Source: Datura wrightii
Lineage: Eukaryota; Streptophyta; Magnoliopsida; Solanales; Solanaceae
Length of the DNA stretch: 64,000 nt
Assembly: GCA_035772735.1 (NCBI GenBank)
Contig: JASDFA010000010.1
Location: 138,341,001-138,405,000, forward strand
Direction of reading: 5' to 3'
Part shown: positions 21,303 to 33,053 of the stretch, in pieces
Layout of the letters: each line of letters opens with the position of its first letter
Position numbering within the stretch: position 1 is the stretch's first letter
Notes under the pieces: model-generated
Seen by the model: the letters and a program-made list of their open reading frames with translations, nothing else
What the model was told of the DNA's origin: nothing
Database searches by the model: none
Made by a program: the position numbers and the translations under genes

Positions 21303-22567
21303 TTAATCACATTCATAACCTACCCACCAATCATCCGACAGACTTCTGGGTGCTTTAGGCACTGCCTTAGGTTCACAAGGGTTTGGTTGGCTAGTGGATG
21401 GAGGTGCAGTGAGTGCAACCACCTCTTGTTGCAAAGTACCCACTTCACTTTCAAGGACATCAATTGTAGAGCATAGGCTGATCAATTTTTCTTTAGCAGG
21501 CTGCAATGCTTTCTTGATGTCACTCTGTATTATTGACAGAAGAGCATTGTCTAACCGCACTAGTTGGTTCTCATGTATTTTGTCCCTTTGTGCAATGTTG
21601 AGAAAATCAGGAGGTGGAAAATATTGGAACTCAACTGTATGGAGCGGGACGGTTGTTGTGTGAGTGGATGCCGAAGGTGAAGGTGGAGTCATGTTCCTTG
21701 TATACTTTGCCAGCTTCATACTTGGAGCCTCTTTGTTGATTTTAGTGGCCAATGTAATCACACTGTTGGACTTCATAGTCCTATCCAATGGCCGGAATAA
21801 AGGACAAGCCACCCGCATACATAACATGCTCACCAGGTTAGGGAATGGCAATGTTGTGGCTTGTTGCTTGGCCTTTCGTTTGAACTGATCAACAATAATC
21901 TCCCCCACATTGATGTGCACATGATCCATCATTCAAGCAAGGAGAATGGTAACTTCAATTGGAACTTCCGATGTATTTCGAGAGGGTATTAGCCTCGAAC
22001 AAACCAAATCTAACAACATACGGGCTTCAAATTTTAAATCACGCTGATGAATGAGGACCTTAAAAATAGCCCATCGTGGTCGACCTTTTGCAAACAAGTT
22101 AGCTACCCATTGGAATTGGTTTGCTTTTTCCTCCAATTTATTGTGAAATATTGGGTGAGATGTGATCGGCTCATCCCAATAAATCGAATTGATTACTTCT
22201 ATAGTTATAGGCACCTCTTGGCCTCACACCGATACCGATGTTAGGCACGGGAATGCTTTAGTGTGGCCCCTATGCTTCAGCAGCTGTTTCCTTTCCCTAT
22301 ATGATGCATACAATTCCCACACCAGCTCTAGAAGATATGGGTCAACTAGTATAGTAAATGGGCCCTAATTGCGCGTCCCAATCTGGTAGTAGATATCTGG
22401 CCATGTAGACTTGAATGATTCCGCGTCAAACTGGGCTCCTGCATAGATGACACAGTTCTCCTTAAAATAAATATAAAACTCCCCATTCCTTCCATCCCAA
22501 CCCTAACTTGGGGGGTATTGGTGTGCACTTATGCGTGGCTTGTATGATAGTGTGGGGAGATAGACAT
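21303..22567 (-). pseudogene. N2 ORF2: putative plant transposon protein family, broken
   Basis: The start is taken as the ATG at 22567-22565, four bases after a TTTGCAG splice acceptor. Open stretches are 22214-21933 (PITIEVINSIYWDEPITSHP, then FEARMLLDLVCSRLIPSRNT) and 21932-21303 (DHVHINVGEIIVDQF, LPFPNLVSMLC). They are separated by a stop at the point where the N6 protein reads into its INVG block. The C-terminal part has a likely coiled coil (ENQLVRLDNALLSIIQSDIK) and no membrane segment. The order W..R, VCSRLIP, INVG matches the ORF2 of N6 and N1. The N-terminal third has several frame disruptions. Biochemical function is unknown. Confidence 0.7.
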
Positions 22568-22571
22568 GATG

Positions 22572-23021
22572 CTGCAAATGTAGGTTAGTAGTGTACCATT
22601 ATTTGTAACTCAAGAATAAGGCAATAGAAGAAATCAAGACTGTAATAAGTTCAGGTGCCACCGATGAACCATCGGTGAGAGGCAGTTGCATTTTGCTAGG
22701 TGTCGATGACTCGCCGATAGGCACAGTGGGTAAGAAACCTTGGGCACGCCTGTGAACCACCATTGGTGATCTTCTAGCCGTCGTTCTGAGTCTATTCACC
22801 CACTAATTACCTCCATATAAATGCAAATCAATCACACTCATATCTCCACAAAAGTGACAAATTTCCCTTAAGAAAGGTGTCAATCAATCTATCATTGGGA
22901 AATTCACCCGGGTACGCAGATTATACCTAGAAACTTAGTGACCATAACAAAACCACATCCATTCACATATATCAGAGGAACTAAACAAAATATGATAAAC
23001 ATGACAAGAGTAAAGTATTAC
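22572..23021 (-). other. N2 predicted leader intron of ORF2
   Basis: On the minus strand a donor-like CATTG|GTAATA and acceptor-like ATTTGCAG| bracket 450 bp, ending four bases before the ORF2 ATG. It contains a second P2 hairpin copy and part of the N2 motif cluster. The donor is weak, so confidence is limited. Confidence 0.35.
22862..22902 (-). other. Second P2 hairpin copy in N2 leader intron
   Basis: TTTCCCTTAAGAA...CAATCTATCATTGGGAAA (plus strand) repeats the 20656-20696 motif almost exactly, including the pairing TTTCCC/GGGAAA. Confidence 0.6.
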
Positions 23022-23805
23022 CAATGTTGTTAGGACTTTTCAAGCATGAGTGCCAGAATTCTTACATCCAATGGAAAGTGCTTGTGAAGCTTTATGGAGG
23101 AATGAAGAAGATGAAGTAAATTGGGGGTTTTCAAATTGAAAGGGCGGGGAAGTTGAATGGGTGCTTGGGGTGGTAGTTATTAATAAGTGTTAGGTGGGAA
23201 GTAATGGGTCTTTTGTAGAAAGGGAGATTTGGAGAGGAGATGAAAGAAAATAGGAGAATGGAAAAGTTTTTGAGGATTTTTGAGACAAGACCATTCCACC
23301 GTGGGACACACTAGTGGTCGCAGAAATGAGTTGGCGGTTCGCCGATGTGTCTGCTACTAACATTACCTGTACACGACTCTGGGTGCAATTTCAGCAGTTG
23401 ACGCATTTCAAGAACTACTTCCAGTGATTCGCTGGGTGAGGAGCCAATGCCTGATACATTGCCAGGTACTCTAGTTGATAGCGGTGACAAACCGGCGGTC
23501 CACACTTTGACATGGCGCTTCACAGATTGGGCCACCAGTTTGCCTTGGAACATTTAGTTTGTTCGATAGGATTGGTGCCCAAGCTGCGCTCCATGAAGTA
23601 CCATGGGCGGTTCCCCAGTTTGGGTCGGCGCTTTTCCTTGAATCCTACAGTGCACTAGGCAGGTTGGTGCCTGAACTGCGCTGCACGAACTTCGATCGGT
23701 GTTTCGCCAATTGCAATCTCGGTCTGTTACTCTTCCTGAAGTGCACCCTACCATTCTAAGCAAAATCAAAAACAACAAAACATATAAGAATAAAAATGAA
23801 ATATG
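23022..23805 (-). other. N2 spacer between pol and ORF2, with U3-like motifs
   Basis: About 780 bp with no sustained ORF. It holds GGCGGTTCGCCGAT (about 23330), GGCGGTTCCCC (about 23605), GTGTTTCGCCAATTGC (about 23700) and related words that match the N2 LTR U3 cluster. Confidence 0.55.
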
Positions 23806-23823
23806 CTTGGGTTGCCTCCCAAG
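23806..23823 (-). other. Conserved hairpin P0 (GGGAGGCAACCC) in N2
   Basis: On the minus strand CTTGGG pairs with CCCAAG around AGGCAA, preceded by GTGCCGCGACGTTAAA. It lies about 100 bases after the integrase stop. Confidence 0.7.
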
Positions 23824-23921
23824 GAGTGCCTTCTTTAACGTCGCGGCACGAAGAAAGTTCCTCCAAGTCTACGGTTCATCCAGATACACCACCTCTGTTC
23901 GGCCAACTTCTTCCGACACCC

Positions 23922-24698
23922 CTAAATATCTTCTAACCGTTGACCATGTACTCTGAACTTGCTCCCATTCTCACTATGGAGTTCGATGGCTCCGTTCTCG
24001 TACACCTGAGACACCTTAAAAAGCCCTAACCATTTAGACTTTAGCTTCCTAGGGAATAACCATAGTCGGGAATTGAACAGCAACACCCAATCCTCTGGAA
24101 CAAAATTACACTGCAACACTTTTTGGTCATTATAGTATTTCATTCTGGCTTTGTAAATTGTTTCATTCTCATATGCCTTCATTCTAAATTCATCCATCTC
24201 ATGTAAATTATGGATTCGACCTTGGATAGCTCTTCCCTATTCTAGGTTTAAACTTTTCAATGCCCACAAAGCTTTGTGTTCTAGCTCCACCGGAAGGTGA
24301 CATGCTTTACCAAACACCAGCTGGTAAGGAGACATTCCAATCAGTGTTTCAAATGCAGTTCGATACGCCCACAATGCATCATCTAACTTCCGCGCCCAAT
24401 TGGTTCTGTTCACATTGACTGTTTTAGTCAAGACGGACTTTATTTCCTTGTTTGAAACTTTCACTTGTTCTCTAGTCTGCGGGCGATACAGGGTGGCCAC
24501 TTTATGTTTTACACCATATTTAGCAAGTAGTGTGCTAAACACCCGATTGCAAAAATGAGAGCCTCCATCACTAATGATAGCTCTAGGGGTACCAAACCGC
24601 GAGAAGATATGTTTCTTTAAAAAATTTGTTACACTTCTTGCTTCATTGTTTGGTGATGCAACAACTTCCACTCATTTGGAAACAAAATCCACTACGAC
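23922..24698 (-). pseudogene. N2 integrase core and C-terminus (3' part)
   Basis: Continues the integrase split by N3. The core shows FGTPRAIISDGGSHFCN (second catalytic Asp in SDGG), YRPQTREQVKVSNKEIKSVL with Glu of the DDE triad in NKE, and WARKLDDALWAYRTAFETLI. The tail includes WVLLFNSRLWLFPRKLKSKW and ends at 23922. A stop separates 24237 from 24197. The first part is at 59243-59638. Integrase would insert cDNA into host DNA; this copy is inactivated by the N3 insertion. Confidence 0.85.
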
Positions 24699-24703
24699 CA
24701 AGA
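24699..24703. repeat. N3 target-site duplication, left copy (CAAGA)
   Basis: CAAGA precedes the N3 terminal TG. AAAGA follows its terminal CA at 59238-59242, one mismatch. The N2 integrase frame resumes across this point. Confidence 0.65.
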
Positions 24704-25729
24704 TGTCACAACCCGAATGGAGGCCCGGATCATAGACACGGGACAAGGAGCCCTGAGAGACCCCAAGTCGACCCATGGCATAAGCATACATCTAACCCAA
24801 TCAAGAAACTGAAGAATTCAACAATACAAACTCAGCGGAAGTCTAACTCGACATAACATCAGAAATAGCCTCCGAGGCTGAATACATACATAAGTCTGAA
24901 AAGCCTCTAATCTAGATGAGTTGATGGGACAAGACCCTACTCAACAACACTGAAACTGAAAAATACATACGGGAAAACTAAAAGTCTAGCCCTCAAAGGA
25001 TGAGGACTCACCAACCAAACAGGTGCTAACTCTGACAACTGACTATGAGCGGGGCTGATCCTGGGAGCTGGGTCCTGTATCATGAAATGATACAACATAG
25101 AAAGTATGCAGTCAATACGTGGAATGGATCAAATATGCAAGGTAACTAAAACCTCTTAAGTAAAGGAAATCATTTAAAGCATTTCATATCATATCATAAG
25201 CTTTCAAATATGAGAGGATGGCTTGCATATATTCTTTCTGAAATCATAATCTTTTCATAACATGACAATGCATAGCTTCACAACATCATCACTGACTCGA
25301 ATGACTAAAAGCTGAAATATGACATTTATAAGAAAAGCTGAACAATGAGTCAAACCTTACTTTTAGACATGCATGTATAAAATAATAACCATGAGTAATG
25401 AATATGCAAATCTAAATCATATAGACAATGGGAGACTCGTAAATTAACCGACATACCACGATAGAGCTTACGTGGTCCTTACTATCACACTCAAGTGGGC
25501 AGAGCCATCCAAAACCTTGCCAGGGCTAAGGACGCTGCCATGATATCGATATCAAGCTCATGGGCCATTTAGACCGGGGATAGCTCACAAGGGAGGTCCC
25601 AATAACATAATAGTATCAACTTACGTCGGTGCGTAGTCTTGGGGCATAGGGTGATTGACCCTTAGCCTGCTCGGTGGTAGACTTTTCTCCCAAAACATGC
25701 AATGCTCTACATCATGTATAACGAAGCTC

Positions 25730-25880
25730 AACATCGTTTATTGATGAAGCTCAACAATGAAGTCACGCATAACTCAACATCGTATGAAAATGAAGCTCAA
25801 CATTGTTTATTGACAAAGCTCAATAATGAAATCATTCATAGGCTCAATATCATTTGAAAACGAAGCGCGATAATAACATA
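25730..25880 (-). repeat. Degenerate tandem repeat in N3 LTR
   Basis: About two units of roughly 70 bp built from the word AAGCTCAACA(T/A)CG with variants AACAATGAA and CATTTGAAAA. The same tract is at about 57850-57980 in the other LTR. Confidence 0.55.
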
Positions 25881-26629
25881 CATCTCAATTGTAAATTCAT
25901 ACATATGAGAAGCTTTATTTCGAAACATACCATAATCTCAAAGATAAGTGGGAGCCTTTCCTCCAAAAACCATGTGGTAAGCTTACTTTAGAGATACTAC
26001 ATCATCATACTCGATATAAGGGCTTTGCCGAAAACTTTATCATGCTTGGATCTACTCAATTCATTTTGAAAATAATATCATAATCATGAGTAGCTATAGA
26101 AACATGCTTTTCATCATCAAATCTCATCATCATCATACATTCATCATCATCCTCTTCTTTCATGAACTTCTCATCCATGGACATTTAATTTCATAAATTA
26201 GAAAACACAATTTTGATTGAAAACAATTTAAAATCTACCCATGCTTCACAAATCATCAATAGAAACATAATCTAATCGTACCCATGTATATAAATTGAAG
26301 AATGATGCAATTGGGTGAAAACCCCATAACTTGATCATAGGAAATTCTCATATCTAGTTAGAGATTGGGCATGGGTGTTGAAGGAAACACCCACTCATAG
26401 CCCTATATACCTGAAAGGGATTGATTCCACCAAATCTTTGATTATCCAAGAGGAAATTGGATGGAAACCTTCAATACTAGCCTTGAATCACTTCTTCAAC
26501 CTCTCAAGCTTGCATGCATGGTAGGAATAACTTAGAATAGGATTTCCCCTCTTAAAACCCACAAAACGAGCCTTAAACGACGTAGTATAGGCTTTAGGAA
26601 CTAAGGAATTACAAAAAGGCCCTTGCTGA

Positions 26630-27110
26630 ATTCGCAGGAAAATACTGCCAGGTGGTCCTAATAGACGACCTAACAACTCGTGGTCCAAGCCAACGACTCG
26701 TCACCTAGCTCGTTAAGTGCTCTACCTGCCTGATCTCCTGGGCTCATATTGCCTAGCATAATGACTCGTTAGGGGTGACCACGACTTGTGGTCACCAATT
26801 GTTAACTGCACTGCCTCAAACTCTGGAATTAATCATTTAATATGTAATAGGGGACCCAACGAATCATGGTGGCTGACCACGACTCATGGTCACCACCCGT
26901 GAAGTACACTAGTTCCTTCCTTTTCGTTTCCTCCTCCCTCACCCCACGACAGACTCGATGAGTCATGGATTCTGACCACGATTCGTTGCCACACCAGTGA
27001 GGACCCTATTCACCAAACTTCCCAACTCTTCACTGGCCTTCCCCACAAGTCACCTGACAACTCGTGGACTATCCTCATGAGTCGACCCACGACTCGTCCT
27101 GTGCCTACAA
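26630..27110 (-). repeat. Palindrome cluster in N3 U3
   Basis: Contains the inverted repeat GGTGACCAC-GACTT-GTGGTCACC (26774-26796), a related one near 26870-26895 and many ACGACTCGT half-sites. The other LTR carries the same set (58760-59160), partly mutated. Confidence 0.7.
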
Positions 27111-27175
27111 CACCAGTTTTACATTTTCCCCATTTCAACTCCTGGGTCCGATCTTTGAGCTCCCAAGGTATAAAA

Positions 27176-27190
27176 ATATCTCCCGCATGG
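27176..27190 (-). promoter_or_regulatory. N3 polypurine tract
   Basis: The minus strand reads CCCATGCGGGAGATAT before the LTR start, matching AAGGGGGAGATAT of L1. Confidence 0.65.
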
Positions 27191-27417
27191 GAACGTTCAT
27201 CCTTGAATGTTGGAAACAAGCATAAAACAGAGAACATGCAATTATCATATGCAAATACTGATCATTTAACCAGAAAACTGATGGAATGACTACCTCCGAT
27301 TCAAAATATATAGCTGAACGAATTTGCAAATCACTTATACACCCATATACATAAAAGAAACTTGAGTGCATAAGCTGAACATGAAACTAAATAGAGTTTT
27401 AGGTCAAAACTAATACC

Positions 27418-28430
27418 TCAACCTGACATTGAGCCGGTAGAGAATAAATGTGGGTATCTTTCCATCATATCCGCTTTGGCTTCCCACATAGCTCCTTCAA
27501 CATGCAAATTCCTCCATAATACTTTAACTGAAGCTACTTCTTTGTTCCATACCCGTCGAACCTGTCGATCTAGTATTTCCATCGGAACCTCCTCATAGCT
27601 AAGGATATCCTTTACACCAATGCTGTCCACCAGAATTACTAAAGCTGAATCTCCCAAACATTTCTTCAAAAGTGATACATGAAACACAGGATGCATAGAA
27701 GATAACTCTAAGGGAAAGTCCAACTCATATGCTACCTTACCAACTCTTCTCATAACCCGGTAGGGACCAACATAGCGGGGACTGAGTTTTCCTTCCTTTC
27801 CAAATTGCATGACTCCCTTATTGGGAGACACCTTTAGAAAGGCCCAATCGTCCACCTGGAACTCCACCTCTCTCCTCCTCACATCAGCATATGACTTTTG
27901 ATGAATCTGAGCGATTTTCAGCCTGTCCCTTATCAACTAAACCTTCACCATAGCCTCATGAACGGAATCTGGCCCTATCATAGCTGCCTCACCAACCTCA
28001 AACCATCCGATGGGCGATCTACACCTCCACCCATATAGAGCCTCAAACGGTGCCATTTCGATACTTGAGTGATAGCTGTTATTGTAAGCAAACTCGATTA
28101 GGGGCAAGTGATCATCCTAAATACCTTTTAAGTCCATCACACATGCTCTCATATGTCCTCGAGAGTTTGAATTTTCCATTTCGCCTGACTATCCGATTGT
28201 GGATGAAATGCTATGCTGAGTTTAACCTGAGTCCTAATCCCTTTTTGAAGAGACCGCCAAAACTGAGTACCTCGATCTGAGATGATACACAAGGGCACTC
28301 TATGCAATCGCACCAACTCTTGGATATATAGTCTGGCATAATCATCTGTTGAATCTGTGGTTTTAATCTGTAGAAAGTGCTCATCCTTGGTCAACCTGTC
28401 TACCACCACCCAAATAGAATCATAGTGTCG
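27418..28430 (-). pseudogene. N3 integrase core and chromodomain-like tail
   Basis: 28409-28149 gives VVDRLTKDEHFLQIKTT, the first catalytic Asp block, then CIISDRGTQFW with the second Asp, and AFHPQSDSQAKWKIQTLEDI. A stretch with several stops carries the end of the core (about 27940-28148). 27936-27418 is one open frame with LSPRYVGPYRVMRRVGKVAY (GPY/F module) and a chromodomain-like end EVASVKVLWRNLHVEGAMWE...YPHLFS. It joins directly to reverse transcriptase at about 28440, so RNase H and the zinc domain are deleted. Confidence 0.85.
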
Positions 28431-28447
28431 GCGAATATGAGGTAGGC

Positions 28448-29100
28448 CAGTAATGAAACCATTACAACTGTCGATCCTTGAGGGTCTGAAGCACTACCCT
28501 CAAGTGAGCAACATACTCTTCCTCGCTCCGAGAGTATATAAGGATGTCATCAATGAACACAATCATGAACATGTCCAAATATTCCTTGAACACCATGTTC
28601 ATTTGATCCATAAAAGCTGCAGGGGCGTTGGATAGTCCAAAAGACATAACAACAAATTTTTAGTGACCATACCGAGTCTTAAAAGCGATTTTTGGGATGT
28701 CACTCTCTTGAACCCTGAGCTGGTGATACCCGAATCTGAGATCAATCTTGGAGAAACACTTGGCACCCTGAAGCTGGTCAAACAAATTTCCTAGGTAAAG
28801 GATACCTATTCTTAATGGTGACCTTGTTTAACTACTGATAGTTAATGCACATTCGAAGTGAACCATCCTTCTTCTAGACAAATAACACTGGTGCACCCCA
28901 TGGAGACTTACTCGGCATAATAAAACCCTTATATAACAAGTCCTTCAACTCTTTTAGCTCGGATGGAGCCATTTTGTAGGGAGGAATAAATATAGGTTGC
29001 GTGTTGGGAAGAAGGTCAATACCGAAATCAATCTCCCGCTCGAGAGGAACACTTGGGAAATCATCAAGAAAGACCTTTGGATACTCACGTAGTACTGGAA
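28448..29100 (-). pseudogene. N3 reverse transcriptase remnant
   Basis: The minus-strand frames read EIDFGIDLLPNTQPI, then PSELKELKDLLYKGFI, then the palm motif MSFGLSNAPAAFMDQMN and VFIDDILIYSR (variant IDD for the usual YVDD-type box). Stops interrupt it near 28865, 28830, 28785 and 28660, with frame changes. It stops after about two thirds of the domain. Confidence 0.85.
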
Positions 29101-29125
29101 CTAACTAGACAGTCGGGGTTTCAGA

Positions 29126-29581
29126 CTAAACATCCTTAACCCTAACTAGATAGTATGTGCAACCCTTAGAAATCATCTTCCTAGCCTTAATGTAGGAAAT
29201 GAATTGACCTATAGGCACAACTGAACTACCCTTCCATTCTAAACCTAGCTCACCAAGAAATCTGAACTTTACTGCCCGGGTTCTACAATTAACTAAAGCA
29301 TAGCATGCAAATAGCCAATCCATGATGAGAATAACATTGAAATCAATCATGGATAACTCTATCAAGTCTGTTGAGGTGACCTTATGAAGGACTGAGACTG
29401 GGCAACCTCTATACACCCATCTAGCTATGACTGAGTCACCTACTGGAGTAGAAACTGAGAAGGGTTCTAAGAAGTCATCGGGACTGAATCTGAAGCTACT
29501 GGCCACATATGGTGTCAGAAAAGACAAGGTAGCCCCCAAATCTAGTAATGCATATACATCAATATGGAAAACCTGCAACAT
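29126..29581 (-). pseudogene. N3 retropepsin-like protease
   Basis: A 151-residue open frame. The active-site region reads ALLDLGATLSFLTP (Asp-Leu-Gly-Ala, where many family members have Asp-Ser-Gly). The second half includes MIDFNVILIMDWLFACYALV, corresponding to the hydrophobic ILG/MDW-type region. It would cleave Gag-Pol. It is intact over this stretch, but its neighbours are broken. Confidence 0.8.
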
Positions 29582-29619
29582 ACCTATGACTGCATCCGAG
29601 GAGGCCTCCTACTCTTGAT

Positions 29620-30802
29620 GGGAAGCTGAAGCATATAATTTGTTCTGGCGCTGACTGCCAGTTGTGCTAGTAGATGCCCCCTGATGTGCTGAACGTGCGG
29701 GAGGGCTGCTGAACTAGAAGCTGGGCCTCGGCCCCCAACCTAATCTCACCTTACAACTAGACAATCTCTAAGCATGTGTCTGGGCTGCCCACACTCGAAA
29801 TAAGCACTTGAACCTGCCAAGCACTGTCTTGTGTACCCCCGACCACATCTGTGACACGCTGGGATGCTAGAATATGCGGGTCTGCTACCCTGACCCCTTG
29901 AGCCAGATGCTCGACCTCTCTGATCATGTCTACTCCTGGATGGCACACTCAATGCCGAAGACGCCGGGGCTGATGGTCTCTGGTGAGTCTGCTATCAGTG
30001 CCCACCAGCGGACCTCTGCTGAGAGAATCTATGATCCTCGGTCCTGGCCCTCTTGGCCTCCCTCTCTCTCAAATGTACCACCTCCATCTGCTAGGCGTAC
30101 AACACTATGCGAGGAAAGTCCATATCCTGGTGAAGCATAGCAATCCGACACTCCTTGTTCAAATACCACGCTATACCATGCACAAATCTGCTCACCCGCG
30201 TCCTATGGTCAGCCACTAACTCTGGGGCATATTTCGATAGGAGAGTGCACTCAAGGGAATATTCTTGCACTGTCATTCTTCCCTGCTTCAAGTTTACAAA
30301 CTCATCTACCTTCAGCTCCCTCATCTCCCGAGGGAAGAAACGATCTAGGAATGCAACCTGAAACTCCTCCCACGTGATCGGACCTACTTTTGCGACCCTA
30401 CCATCTTTCCATTGGAAAAAGCTGATATGCGCAACCCCCTTCAACTAGTAGGAGGCCAACTCTGCGCACTCAACACTGCTCACTCCCATGACTTGGGTGA
30501 TCTTGACAATCTCATCAATGAAATCATGCGGGTCCTAATCTACCTTGGACCCCAAGAACTCTGGCAGGTTCATCCTCAAGAAGTCTCTGACTCGAGCAGC
30601 CACTACATTGCCATTTTGCGAAACATGCGCAACGGCCTACCGATTGAAGCATCTGAATAGCGACCCGGAACTCAGCATTGGTTGTTGGCTCCGGTGCCTG
30701 GGGCTTCTGAACTGGTGGGGCTAGCTAATGCCCATAACCATTTCCATCCTCGTGGCCTTCACCACCTCCGTTCCTCTTTCCATTCATTCTTCGAGGAGCC
30801 AT
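29620..30802 (-). pseudogene. N3 gag remnant
   Basis: The start is the ATG at 30802-30800 (MAPRRMNGKRNGGGEG). A capsid-type block lies at 30444-30091 (WEEFQVAFLDRFFPREMRELKVDEFVNLKQG, cited in part) and a knuckle region at 29952-29746 has CHRCGRGYTRQC and YFECGQPRHMLRDC. At least four frame breaks or stops separate these. The order capsid, knuckles, protease is normal for the lineage. Confidence 0.8.
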
Positions 30803-31011
30803 GATTCTACAATCGTGAATAGCATGAATTCGAAGGATAGGAAGACTTTTCATCGCACGACATAAATCATGAAAGAAGGGAACATTTCCTAAAAATCTCA
30901 TAGCCTCTTCGTCATTAGTGTGGCATGCTTCACACCTATGAAAAAGACTCTATTTAAGGTGGCTTTTGGACACCCTAGGACACTTCAAACCTATTGTTCT
31001 GATACTAAGTT
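30803..31011 (-). other. N3 leader and primer binding site
   Basis: A 200-base untranslated leader resembling that of L1. The primer site AGTATCAGAAC (minus strand, 30996-31006) is an iMet-tRNA-type variant five bases after the LTR end. Confidence 0.65.
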
Positions 31012-31498
31012 TGTCACGACCCGAATGGAGGCCTGGATCGTAGACACGGGACAAGAAGCCCTGAGAGACCAAGTCGACCCACGACATAAGAATACATCTA
31101 ACTCAATCAAGAAACTAAAGAATTTAACAATATAAACTCTGCAGAAGTCTAACTCGACATAACATCAGAAATAGCATTCGAGGATGAATACATACATAAG
31201 TCTGAAAAGTCTCTAATATGGATGAGTTGATGGGACAAGACCCCAACTAACTCAACAGTACTAAAACTGAAAATACGTACGGGAAACTAAAAGTCTACCC
31301 CTCGAAGGATGAGGAGTCACCAACCAAGTAGGTGCTAACTCTAACAACTGACTACGAGCGGGGCTGAGCCTAAGAGTTGGGTCCTATATCATGAAACGAT
31401 ACTGCATATAAAGTATGCAGTCAATACGTGGAATGTACCAAGTATGCAAGGTAAGTAAGATCACTTAAGTAAAGGAAATCATTTAAAGCATTTCATAT
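31012..31498 (-). repeat. N3 5' LTR, first piece
   Basis: Matches the corresponding end of 24704-27175, beginning TGTCACGACCCGAATGG on the plus strand. It is interrupted by N4 after the duplicated CATAT (31494-31498) and continues at 57323. Confidence 0.9.
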
Positions 31499-31754
31499 TG
31501 ATCTTGGGCATAATTACATGCTCAAGTGATACTTTATAACTTAGTTTGGGCTTGTTTAAGTATTTAATTATGTACATTTTCATGCCTTTTATATAAAGGA
31601 GAAGAAATATTAACCAACATGATTAGTCTTTGTTTTTGAAGGAAATAATGCATTGGAGGACCCAATCTATGATTTGGTGAAGTGGAGGAATGATATCGGG
31701 AGCGAAACACCAAAGTTGGAATAAATTGGGTGATTTCCAAAGGGCTTCCACGAT

Positions 31755-31871
31755 ACCTCCATGTCACGGAGGTAGTGCTCCGCGATGCACTCTGTGTCAC
31801 GGAGACAATGCTTCTCGATACACTCCGTGTCACGGAGGCAGTGCTCCGTTATACACTCTGTGCCACGGAGC
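31755..31871 (+). repeat. 33-bp tandem array in N4 5' LTR
   Basis: About three units and a partial one built on CTCCGTGTCACGGAG and GTGCTCCGCGATACA. Confidence 0.85.
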
Positions 31872-31911
31872 CATTCAACGACAGACATAATTTCGCACAA
31901 TTCTCATTTAC

Positions 31912-31920
31912 TATAAATAG
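31912..31920 (+). promoter_or_regulatory. N4 5' LTR TATA box
   Basis: TATAAATAG about 40 bp downstream of the palindrome array, conserved across L2, N4, N5 and N6 LTRs. Confidence 0.78.
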
Positions 31921-32905
31921 GTCCCTTAGCTCCTAAAAATGAGAAGTCGCGATTTATTTATGAAAAACTGCCAAGAAGTGAGGGAGAAGTGGGAGAACTC
32001 ACCTAGGGTTTGTCAATTTTATCTTCTCTTCTACCAATTCTTGTAAGTAGGTTACTTTAATTATGTTTTCATGTAATTATACGAACATGAGTGGCTAGAA
32101 CCCTCCCTCTAGGGTTGAAGTCACAAGATATGATTGTGATTTTGCAATTTTATTTTGGTTTTAAGTTATTGATTGTTGTTTTGTCTTGCATTCTTAATTA
32201 TGGTTGTTTTTATGACTGATCACCATGAAAACAAGTGGGTTAAGCCTAGGTACATGCTTGGGAAAGATGACCTAGGAAAGAACAAGAGAATGTAGGGAGT
32301 AATTTTGTATCTCACGATATAATTTGTGTTAGGATAGAAATATACCTAATACCTTGCTTGGTTGATAAAACGGATGAGCTAGACACCACCTTAGAATTAT
32401 TACATCACCACTCGAAGAAGTAGTTGTGAAGCTAAGTTGATTCGAATGATTAGATGTACGAGAGTCCCTAATCATATCCACGTAAACCACATCCACATAA
32501 TTGAATTGCCCACGAACTAGAAATAACATCCTCGCTCAACGATGTAGTAGTGAGGCTAGTTTGTCGTGTTAAGAGGTTCAGAAGGCCATGAACATGCAAT
32601 TTTAATTATGTGAGACGACACTTGATAGTTTCATACTAAAACCATTACAAACCGTAGTATCGCATGATTATCCAGCTCTAAATCTAGTTGCTCCTTGAAT
32701 TAATTCAGAGTATTTCGTTGACAGCCCCTAGACTTAAATTAACCTTATAGAAAAAGTCAACATCAACACTTGTGAAAGTTAATATCACACTTGAACTTGA
32801 TAATTAGCTTAATTGGTCCAGCTCATGTGGGTTCGACATCCGGCTCTTAAAAAGGGCCACTATATTACTTGTACGACCCATACACTTGCGGGCACAACAA
32901 GTTTT

Positions 32906-32923
32906 TGGCGTCGTTGCCGGGGA
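32906..32923 (+). promoter_or_regulatory. N4 primer binding site (Asp tRNA type)
   Basis: TGGCGTCGTTGCCGGGGA, one mismatch to the N5/N6 site, starting seven bases after the LTR. Confidence 0.88.
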
Positions 32924-33053
32924 CTCGGCGAAGTTCAGTGAATTTGTTTGTTTTTGTGTGATTTTTAAATTTCCTTAAGTGTTGAATTTTTTTTTCTTTA
33001 TTAGTTTTAGATTTATTTTAAATTTTTATTTTTAATCTGATACCCTTCTTAAC

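Larger units (their letters stand above)
24704..27175 (-). repeat. N3 3' LTR
   Basis: 2472 bp, matching 31012-31498 plus 57323-59237. On the minus strand it runs from TTTTATACC (TGTTATACC in the partner) to GGGTTGTGACA. It contains a short tandem repeat (25730-25880) and palindromes in U3 (26630-27100). Confidence 0.88.
31499..32899 (+). repeat. N4 5' LTR
   Basis: 1401 bp from TGATCTTGGG to GGGCACAACA. It contains the 33-bp array (31755-31871) and a TATA box, TATAAATAG, at 31912-31920. Its partner is 45933-46903 plus 56888-57317. Confidence 0.93.

Noticed and set aside
31755..31871. CRISPR-like regular repeats
   Set aside because: The units are contiguous and palindromic with no spacers. 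The context is a plant LTR.
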